NCBI GenBank assembly: GCA_946614205.1
Contig: CAMOGR010000219.1
Coordinates: forward strand, 1-30,738
Length of the DNA stretch: 30,738 nt
Source of the DNA: an uncultured Bacteroidales bacterium
GTDB lineage: Bacteria; Bacteroidota; Bacteroidia; Bacteroidales; UBA932
Direction of reading: 5' to 3'
The notes under the pieces are model-generated. The model did not search any database. It saw nothing but the letters and a program-made list of their open reading frames with translations, and had not been told where the DNA came from. The position numbers were made by a program, and so were the translations under genes. Shown in pieces: positions 24,738-30,738 of this stretch (the first letter of the stretch is position 1; every line of letters begins with the position of its first letter).

Positions 24738-25838
24738 ATGAGTCTTAAATGCGGAATAGTGGGCCTGCCGAATGTTGGTAAATCCACGCTTTTCAACTGC
24801 GTGAGCAGCGGCAAGGCCCAGAGCGCCAATTTCCCCTTCTGTACCATAGAGCCCAACCTCGGTTCCACCAACGTGCCCGACAAGCGCCTTGAGGTGCTGA
24901 CAGATATATGCCATCCCCAGCGGACCATCCCCGCCACGGTCGACATTGTCGACATCGCCGGCCTTGTAAGGGGCGCGAGCAGGGGAGAGGGCCTCGGCAA
25001 CCAGTTCCTTGCCAATATACGCGAATGCGACGCAATCCTCCACGTGCTGCGTTGCTTCGACGACGGCAACGTGGTACACGTAGACGGCTCCGTTGACCCG
25101 GTGCGCGACAAGGAAGTCGTGGATCTGGAGCTCCAGATAAAGGACCTTGAGACCGTTGAGGCCCGTCTGGCCAAGTGCTCCAAGGCGGCTGCTGCCGGCG
25201 ATAAGGAGTCAAAGAAGCTTGCTGCCCTGCTGACCCGCTATCGCGACGCCCTGCGCGAAGGCCGCAGCTGCCGCAGCGTCGAACTGCTGAACGAGGAGGA
25301 AGCGCAACTTTCCCACGACCTGTTCCTGCTCACCAACAAACCCGTTCTTTACGTCTGCAATGTCGATGACGCCTCTGCCGCAAACGGCAACGCATACGTT
25401 GAGGCAGTAAAAGAGGCCGTAAAGGACGAGAACGCAGGCATCCTCGTCATCTCCGCCCGTACCGAGTCCGAGATTGCGGAGATGGAGGACTACGAAGACA
25501 GGCAGATGTTCCTGGAAGAAATGGGACTGGAGGAATCCGGCGTCGTCCGCCTGATCCAGAGCGCCTACGCCCTGCTCGGCCTGCGCACATTCTTCACCGC
25601 AGGGGCCGACGAGTGCCGTGCCTGGACCATCCATGCCGGAGACAAGGCTCCCAAGGCGGCAGGCGTCATTCACACCGACTTCGAGAAGGGCTTCATCCGC
25701 GCCGAGGTCATAAAGTACGAGGACTTCGTGCAGTACAAGACCGAGGCCGCCGTGCGCGCCGCCGGCAAGATGGGCGTGGAAGGCAAGGACTACGTGGTGC
25801 AGGACGGCGATATCATGCATTTCTTATTCAACGTATAA
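24738..25838 (+). CDS. ychF: Redox-regulated P-loop ATPase YchF/OLA1
   Basis: YchF is an Obg-related cytosolic nucleotidase that prefers ATP, binds ribosomes and affects translation and oxidative stress responses. The 366-residue product (family about 363) begins MSLKCGIVGLPNVGKST, with the P loop at residues 9-17. The family signature NFPFCTIEPN, the switch II segment DIAGLVRGASRGEGLGNQFL and the altered base-recognition motif YVCNVDD explain the ATP preference. A coiled-coil insertion (roughly residues 130-200) and a C-terminal TGS domain (FFTAGADECRAWTI to the end) follow. I chose ATG 24738 because upstream in-frame ATG 24687 lies in the terminator/promoter region. It is 13 bp upstream of galK. 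Confidence 0.97.
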   Translation: MSLKCGIVGLPNVGKSTLFNCVSSGKAQSANFPFCTIEPNLGSTNVPDKRLEVLTDICHPQRTIPATVDIVDIAGLVRGASRGEGLGNQFLANIRECDAILHVLRCFDDGNVVHVDGSVDPVRDKEVVDLELQIKDLETVEARLAKCSKAAAAGDKESKKLAALLTRYRDALREGRSCRSVELLNEEEAQLSHDLFLLTNKPVLYVCNVDDASAANGNAYVEAVKEAVKDENAGILVISARTESEIAEMEDYEDRQMFLEEMGLEESGVVRLIQSAYALLGLRTFFTAGADECRAWTIHAGDKAPKAAGVIHTDFEKGFIRAEVIKYEDFVQYKTEAAVRAAGKMGVEGKDYVVQDGDIMHFLFNV

Positions 25839-25851
25839 CACCAATAACCAC

Positions 25852-26997
25852 ATGAAAGAGAAAATCCACAGCAAATTCGTATCCCTCTTCGGCGAGGGCG
25901 GCGTATTCTATGCCGCCGCCGGCCGCATCAACCTCATCGGCGAACACACCGACTACAACGGCGGATATGTGTTCCCCGGCGCCATCGACAAGGGAATCAT
26001 TGCGGAAATCAAGCCCAACGGCACCGACCAGGTGCGCCTGTATTCCCTCGATTACGATGCGAGCGCATCTTTCGGCCTCCGTGAGGAGGACAAGCCCGCC
26101 GAGGCCTGGGCATGCTATATTTTCGGCGTCTGCCGTGAAACGCTCAAGCGTGGCGGAAAGGTCGCAGGCTTCGACGCAGTCTTCGCAGGGGACGTGCCCC
26201 TTGGCGCCGGTCTCAGTTCCTCCGCCGCTCTCGAAAGCTGCTTCGCGTATGCGATAAACGACATGAACGGCAACGGCCTGAGCCGCTTCGACCTTGCCCG
26301 CATCGGCCAGAGCACCGAACACAACTATTGCGGAGTGATGTGCGGTATCATGGACCAGTTCGCCTCCTGCTTCGGCAAAAAGGGCCAGCTCATCCGACTT
26401 AACTGCAAAACGCTTGAGTATCAATACTTTCCCTTCAATCCTGAGGGCTACAGGCTCGTCCTCCTGGACACCTGTGTCAAGCATGAGCTCGCAAGCAGCG
26501 CATACAACTTCCGCCGTCAGTCCTGCGAGAGGGCCGCAGCCGCCATCAAAAAGAATCACCCCGAGGTGGAATTCCTGTCCGACTGCAAGAGGGTGTGGCT
26601 CGACGAGGTCCGCAGCGAGATAAGCGAGGAGGACTTCATCCGCGCCGAGTATGTCATCGGCGAGGTCCAGAGGGTCCTTGACGTGTGCGACGCCCTCGAA
26701 AGGGGAGATTACGAGACCGTCGGCGAGATGATGTACCAGACGCATTTCGGCCTGAGCCGCCTCTACGAGGTAAGCTGTCCGGAGCTCGACTATCTGGCCC
26801 GCCTCGCCCGCAAGATGGACGTCACCGGCTCCCGCGTCATGGGCGGCGGTTTCGGCGGCTGCACCATCAACCTCGTGAAGAACGAGTACTACGATGCTTT
26901 CGTTGCGACGGCCCGCGAGCGCTTCAAGGCCCAGTTCGGCCACGACATCAAGGTTTACGACGTCGTGATTTCCGACGGCGCGCGCAGACTCGAATAG
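25852..26997 (+). CDS. galK: Galactokinase GalK
   Basis: GalK phosphorylates alpha-D-galactose to galactose 1-phosphate, the entry step of the Leloir pathway. The 381 residues match the family length. Visible motifs are the galactose signature GRINLIGEHTDYNGG (24-38, usually with V in place of I), the GHMP ATP-binding motif PLGAGLSSSAA (116-126), GIMDQF with the catalytic base Asp168, and the C-terminal GHMP motif SRVMGGGFGGC. All catalytic residues are present. The gene follows ychF by 13 bp and precedes the protease-propeller gene by 4 bp. No other Leloir genes are visible, so galactose use must be completed elsewhere in the genome. Confidence 0.96.
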   Translation: MKEKIHSKFVSLFGEGGVFYAAAGRINLIGEHTDYNGGYVFPGAIDKGIIAEIKPNGTDQVRLYSLDYDASASFGLREEDKPAEAWACYIFGVCRETLKRGGKVAGFDAVFAGDVPLGAGLSSSAALESCFAYAINDMNGNGLSRFDLARIGQSTEHNYCGVMCGIMDQFASCFGKKGQLIRLNCKTLEYQYFPFNPEGYRLVLLDTCVKHELASSAYNFRRQSCERAAAAIKKNHPEVEFLSDCKRVWLDEVRSEISEEDFIRAEYVIGEVQRVLDVCDALERGDYETVGEMMYQTHFGLSRLYEVSCPELDYLARLARKMDVTGSRVMGGGFGGCTINLVKNEYYDAFVATARERFKAQFGHDIKVYDVVISDGARRLE

Positions 26998-27001
26998 TCC
27001 T

Positions 27002-29932
27002 ATGCGCCGCAGCCTTGCAGTCGTGCTGCTGACGCTCCTGTCGGTCCTGCCGGCCGCCGCCCAATTCTTTTCCGATGGCAACGAGCCGGCGGGAACCCGC
27101 TGGAGGGAGATATCCACGCCCGACTACAGGGTAATCTATCCCGAGGGACTCGATTCCCTCGGCCGCGTGTTCGCCGACTGGCTTGAAAGGATCAAGCGCC
27201 CCGTCGGCGCCACTGCGGGCTACATTCCCAATCAGGAATACAAGCGTGCCCATCCGGTAATACTGTACCCCGGTACGGCGAGCGCCAACGGCATGGTGGC
27301 AACCGCGCCTCGCCGCATGGTGCTTTACACTGCGCCGATGTTCTCCCCTCATGACATTACGCCATGGGCGGAGCACCTTGTGACGCACGAGTCCAGGCAC
27401 GTGGCGCAGATGCAGTACATCAACGCCCGTCCCTACAAACCCTTCGGGTACCTCGTCGGAGAGATATTCGACGGCGCGGCGTCGTCGCTCTACTGCGGGC
27501 CTTCGTTCTTCGAAGGGGACGCCGTGGCTGCAGAGACCGAACTTTCGTTCTCCGGCCGGGGGCGCAGCGCAGCCTTCCTGGAATACTACCGGGCTGCGTT
27601 CAGCGAGGGCGACATGCGGAACTTCTGGCAGTGGCGCTTCGGCTCGATTAAAAAGTACACACCCGATTACTATACAATCGGTTACATACGGGCGGCAGGC
27701 ATGAGGTCGGTCTACGGTGTACAGGATTTCACCGCACGCTACTACGAGCGTCTGTTCCGCAGGCGCGGCTGGCCATGGCCCCTTTTCAATTACCCCAAGA
27801 CGGTGAAGGAAGTCACAGGCAAGCCTTTCCGGCAAGCCTTCGCCGAGATTACAGACACCCTTCGCCTGCGATGGGAACGAGATGCAGCAGCGCGAGCCCC
27901 CTTCATGCCCTCCGGGCAGCTGACCCCGGACGAGCGCCGCTACGTGTCCTACACTTCGCCCTGTATCCTCGGCGGGCAGCTTTATGCCGTCCGAAGCGGG
28001 CTCGACCGGACCCATGAGCTTGTCCGAATAGACTCCGCAGGCAAGGCAAAGGCGCTTTCCGCCTTTTCTCCGAGCACCAGCCGCCTGCGTGCGTCCGAAG
28101 CCCTCGGGCGCCTGTTCTGGAGCGAAATCATCCCCGACATACGCTGGGAAATGCGTTCTTACTCTGAAATCCGGTACTGCGGCCCTGACGGCGTACACAA
28201 GCGTCTGACCCGCGGTACGCGCTGGTACAATCCTTCGGTTTCGCCAGAGGGGAAGCGGCTCGCCGTCACGGAGTATCCTGTAAGCGGCGGTTCCGCAGTC
28301 GTCGTGCTCGACGCTTCCGACGGCAGTGTCCTCGGGCGCCATGACGCTCCGGACGGCCTGCAGGTCGTGGAGTCCGCCTGGGTCGGCGAGAAGATCTACG
28401 CCTTTGGCATAAGTGATACCGGGACAGGCATTTATGATGCAACCTCCGGATTCCGTCAGGTTCTTTCTACCGGAACGTCGGTGCTCAGGAACCTCTGCGG
28501 GAGGGGAGACGTCCTGTATTTCGTATCCGACCAGACCGGAGTCTTCGAACTCTATTCGTTCGACGGCGAGGCATCCTTCAGGCTTACGAGTTCCCGTCTG
28601 GGAGGCTCCGATTTCTGCCCGTCAGCCGACGGCGGAAGCCTGCTGTCCTGCGTCCCGGGTGCAGCAGGAAGGCAGCTCTTCAGTACGCCTCTTGCCGAAC
28701 TTCCCCGCCCCGTGCCGGAAGATTTCGGCTCTCCGCACGCTTACGAATTGGCCCGGGACCTTGAGGCACCGGTTCCCATCGACCGCGATTCGGTCATAGT
28801 CCTTCCTGAGCCACGCCCTTACAGGCGCCTTGCCCATCTCGTGAAGTTCCACTCGTGGGCTCCTCTGTACGTCAGCCCGGATGCCGTCGACGAACTCAGT
28901 TTCGAGAGCATCCTGACCTCCGTCAGCCTTGGCGCCACCGGATTCTTCCAGAACGAACTCGAGACGCTTGGCGGCACGGTTGCATACGGAGCGTTTTGGG
29001 ATTCCGGCGGCAAGTGGTCGCATATCGGAGAGACCAAGTTCACCTATTCCGGCCTGTATCCCAAGCTGGAAGCGTCGCTGTCCGTGTCGAGCGACCCGGC
29101 ATCGTTCTATTTCCTCCAAAGCTCTTTCTCCAACTTCTCGAGGCGTACGGCGGTGGTGTCGGAGGGGCTGGAAGGTACGCCCTCTTTCAATGCATCGCTG
29201 CTGGCCTACGTGCCGTTGAATTTCTCTTCGGGCGGATGGTACCGGGGCGTGATTCCCCAGGTGCGGGCGAGCGCCTCCAACAGCCTCATCACCCATGGGA
29301 CCATCGCTCCCATGAACAGGATTTCCGCTTCCCTGAGGGGGTATGTCGTAAGCGCGGCGCCGTCCACCGGGCTCTACCCGCGGCTGGGTGCCGGCCTTGA
29401 AGCCGGATGGAGCGGCCGCCTGGGCACGTCAGGCTTGTTTGCGCCAAACGCATACCTGTACGGTTACGGATATCTGCCCGGACTGGTGCGTTCGCACGGG
29501 GTGCGGCTTACCGGTACCGTGCAGGCCCCTCTCGGAAAGGCCATGTATGCCGAGAGATATGTATCCGTGCTTCCCAGGGGCATGGCCGATTATACCGCCC
29601 TTGCCTCGAAGGTGGCGGGATACCCGCTCCAGAGCCGCGTCACCCTTGATTACGCATTTCCGTTCCTGCCGCTCGATTTCTCGGCCCTGTGCCCCGTGGC
29701 TTACGTGCGCAACCTGGAATGCACCCTGCACGCCGACGGCTCGTTCTTCGGCGGGGGAGAGTCGTCGCCCATGGTTCTTGGCAGCGCCGGCGCCGACCTC
29801 TGCGTGGTCCTTGGCAACCTGGCGTGGCTTCCGTTTACCACCCGCATCGGCGTAAACGCCTGGTGGAACTGGGGAGTGAGTGCCGACCAGAAGCCCTGGA
29901 ACGTCGGGCTCGTGTTCAATATGGATATTTAA
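27002..29932 (+). CDS. Exported gluzincin metalloprotease-like protein with TolB-type propeller and C-terminal barrel
   Basis: This 976-residue protein starts with a signal peptide (SLAVVLLTLLSVLPAAAQ). Residues 35-270 look like a peptidase MA/M1-like domain: HESRH (129-133) is an HExxH zinc motif, and FFEGDAVAAE (Glu171) supplies the expected third ligand. Residues about 300-600 contain WD40/TolB-like propeller repeats (YNPSVSPEGKRLAVTEYPVS, DFCPSADGGSLLSC). From about 640 to the end, alternating aromatic strands and the closing WNVGLVFNMDI suggest an outer-membrane beta-barrel. A membrane-bound, possibly surface-facing protease is inferred; substrate unknown. The start lies 4 bp after galK, but the functions seem unrelated. 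Bacteroidota relatives are generally annotated only as PD40/TolB-like proteins. Confidence 0.78.
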   Translation: MRRSLAVVLLTLLSVLPAAAQFFSDGNEPAGTRWREISTPDYRVIYPEGLDSLGRVFADWLERIKRPVGATAGYIPNQEYKRAHPVILYPGTASANGMVATAPRRMVLYTAPMFSPHDITPWAEHLVTHESRHVAQMQYINARPYKPFGYLVGEIFDGAASSLYCGPSFFEGDAVAAETELSFSGRGRSAAFLEYYRAAFSEGDMRNFWQWRFGSIKKYTPDYYTIGYIRAAGMRSVYGVQDFTARYYERLFRRRGWPWPLFNYPKTVKEVTGKPFRQAFAEITDTLRLRWERDAAARAPFMPSGQLTPDERRYVSYTSPCILGGQLYAVRSGLDRTHELVRIDSAGKAKALSAFSPSTSRLRASEALGRLFWSEIIPDIRWEMRSYSEIRYCGPDGVHKRLTRGTRWYNPSVSPEGKRLAVTEYPVSGGSAVVVLDASDGSVLGRHDAPDGLQVVESAWVGEKIYAFGISDTGTGIYDATSGFRQVLSTGTSVLRNLCGRGDVLYFVSDQTGVFELYSFDGEASFRLTSSRLGGSDFCPSADGGSLLSCVPGAAGRQLFSTPLAELPRPVPEDFGSPHAYELARDLEAPVPIDRDSVIVLPEPRPYRRLAHLVKFHSWAPLYVSPDAVDELSFESILTSVSLGATGFFQNELETLGGTVAYGAFWDSGGKWSHIGETKFTYSGLYPKLEASLSVSSDPASFYFLQSSFSNFSRRTAVVSEGLEGTPSFNASLLAYVPLNFSSGGWYRGVIPQVRASASNSLITHGTIAPMNRISASLRGYVVSAAPSTGLYPRLGAGLEAGWSGRLGTSGLFAPNAYLYGYGYLPGLVRSHGVRLTGTVQAPLGKAMYAERYVSVLPRGMADYTALASKVAGYPLQSRVTLDYAFPFLPLDFSALCPVAYVRNLECTLHADGSFFGGGESSPMVLGSAGADLCVVLGNLAWLPFTTRIGVNAWWNWGVSADQKPWNVGLVFNMDI

Positions 29933-29973
29933 AAGATTGCTGAAATCGGGCCGCACAAGGTATTCCACCCTCT

Positions 29974-30240
29974 CTATTTGAGTCTCTTCCACACGGCCCA
30001 GATGACGGCGCCCCAGCCGAAAAACAGCAGCAGGTACACCCAGAAGGGTAATTGTGCCGTGTACGTGTCCCAGTCGAGAGCCTTTTCGTAACCGGGGATG
30101 TCGGCGTAATAGTAGGCCCCGGCGCCGAAATCCAGGTCAGGATTCAGGCCGAGGCCGTTTATCATGATGTATACGGCTCCGGCGACGGCCAGCAGTCCTG
30201 CGACTGCTGCGGCTATGCTCCAGAACCGTCTGCCGCGCAT
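29974..30240 (-). CDS. Small two-helix membrane protein downstream of yeiH
   Basis: The 88-residue product has a positively charged start (MRGRR) and a first transmembrane helix (FWSIAAAVAGLLAVAGAVYI). A loop of about 30 residues containing DLDFGAGAYYYADIPGYE follows, then a second helix (LPFWVYLLLFFGWGAVIWAV) and the basic end WKRLK. Both termini are predicted cytoplasmic with the loop outside. It begins three bases after the yeiH stop, so it is co-translated with that transporter and may be an accessory subunit. I know no named family. It converges on the protease gene, 41 bp apart. Confidence 0.7.
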   Translation of the reverse strand: MRGRRFWSIAAAVAGLLAVAGAVYIMINGLGLNPDLDFGAGAYYYADIPGYEKALDWDTYTAQLPFWVYLLLFFGWGAVIWAVWKRLK

Positions 30241-30243
30241 CTG

Positions 30244-30738
30244 TCAGTCAAGTACGGGGACCGGGAAAACGACTCCGCTGAGGAGGAACCACACCATCGC
30301 GAAGGTGAGCACGATGTTGAATGTCTGGCCCACGATGTAGAGCCACAGTGGCTTTCCGCCCTTCATCTGGCGGGCAATGTCGCGGAAATTGGTGTCGAGG
30401 CCGATGCTCACGAACGCAAGCACGAAGCACCAGTTCTTGTACTGGTCCAGAACGGCGTTGACGGCCTTCACCTGGTCGGCGCCGGCGAGAGGCAGCACCA
30501 CGAACGAGGCGAGGAGCGAAGCCACGAAGAAGCCGATTATGAACTTGGGGAAACGGGTCCAGATTTCTCCGGCTCCGACTTTCTGCCCGTCCTTCCTTCC
30601 GACGTTCGTGGCGAAGAAAACGGCCACGAAGAAGGCTATGAAGCCAATCAGGATGTTCTGTATCATCTTTACCAGCACCGCGGCCTTCTCGGCTTCGCCG
30701 CCCAGTACGGAACCTGCCACTGCAACCGCACCGGTGCT
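30244..30738 (-). CDS. YeiH-family (UPF0324) putative sulfate exporter, C-terminal 164 residues
   Basis: The gene enters from outside the window, so its N-terminus is missing. Visible are STGAVAVAGSV, several hydrophobic helices (ILIGFIAFFVAVFFATNVG, FIIGFFVASLLASFVVLPL, PLWLYIVGQTFNIVLTFAMV) and the segment NWCFVLAFVSIGLDTNFRDI. The last resembles the conserved ASIGLxTxFxxL region of the YeiH/Cons_hypoth698 family of inner-membrane proteins. Family members are proposed sulfate exporters, but transport has rarely been shown. Next on the same strand is a small membrane protein, three bases away. Confidence 0.85.
   Translation of the reverse strand, partial: STGAVAVAGSVLGGEAEKAAVLVKMIQNILIGFIAFFVAVFFATNVGRKDGQKVGAGEIWTRFPKFIIGFFVASLLASFVVLPLAGADQVKAVNAVLDQYKNWCFVLAFVSIGLDTNFRDIARQMKGGKPLWLYIVGQTFNIVLTFAMVWFLLSGVVFPVPVLD

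Noticed and set aside
25828..27117. Minus-strand open frame of 429 codons opposite galK
   Set aside because: galK on the plus strand has every family motif; the antisense frame resembles no protein family.
26948..28342. Minus-strand open frame opposite the galK end and the protease gene
   Set aside because: No domain or signal is visible. The plus-strand product has a signal peptide and zinc motif.

Overview
The window looks like a chromosomal segment of a fairly GC-rich Bacteroidales bacterium (phylum Bacteroidota). The evidence is TAnnTTTG promoter elements, start codons without a clear Shine-Dalgarno, a Bacteroidota-type fumarate reductase flavoprotein, and Bacteroidota-typical families (DUF3244, DUF4249 paired with a TonB-dependent receptor, a membrane-tethered TPR regulator). 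Genus cannot be told from what is visible. No tRNA, rRNA, CRISPR array or complete insertion sequence was found.

Region 1 (1-11570) is core genome. Two minus-strand genes (frdA/sdhA 5' part, ruvB) diverge across an AT-rich 335-bp gap from mfd on the plus strand. The gap ends in a 71-nt inverted repeat 14 nt before the mfd start codon. Then comes a tight plus-strand envelope cluster: coaX, an outer-membrane barrel, a periplasmic TPR protein, LptC and the periplasmic foldase PpiD, closed by a strong terminator at 11530-11569.

Region 2 (about 11.6-24.65 kb) is accessory. It is flanked by two paralogous small outer-membrane barrel genes (11684-12277 and 24036-24632). It contains one intact and two broken copies of an Rpn-family (PDDEXK) nuclease gene, a broken ORF6N-domain gene, 51-bp tandem repeats, a dispersed repeat and an exo/endonuclease/phosphatase-fold enzyme. 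It also holds an envelope set: a lipoprotein-TPR-transmembrane regulator with a C-terminal HTH-like segment, a DUF3244 protein, a large lipoprotein with an in-frame TGA beside its lipobox cysteine, and a lipoprotein/TonB-receptor/DUF4249 operon. The 15.8-19.8 kb part is visibly more AT-rich than the flanks, which fits acquired DNA.

Region 3 (24.66-30.74 kb) returns to GC-rich genes: ychF, galK and a 976-residue protein combining a gluzincin metalloprotease motif, a TolB-like propeller region and a probable outer-membrane barrel. Convergent to these are a YeiH-family transporter (5' end outside the window) and a small two-helix membrane protein.

The best candidates for something new are: the truncated Rpn copies that keep only the C-terminal half beside a full-length copy; the TGA in the lipobox of an otherwise intact lipoprotein; the structured element before mfd; and the protease-propeller-barrel protein.
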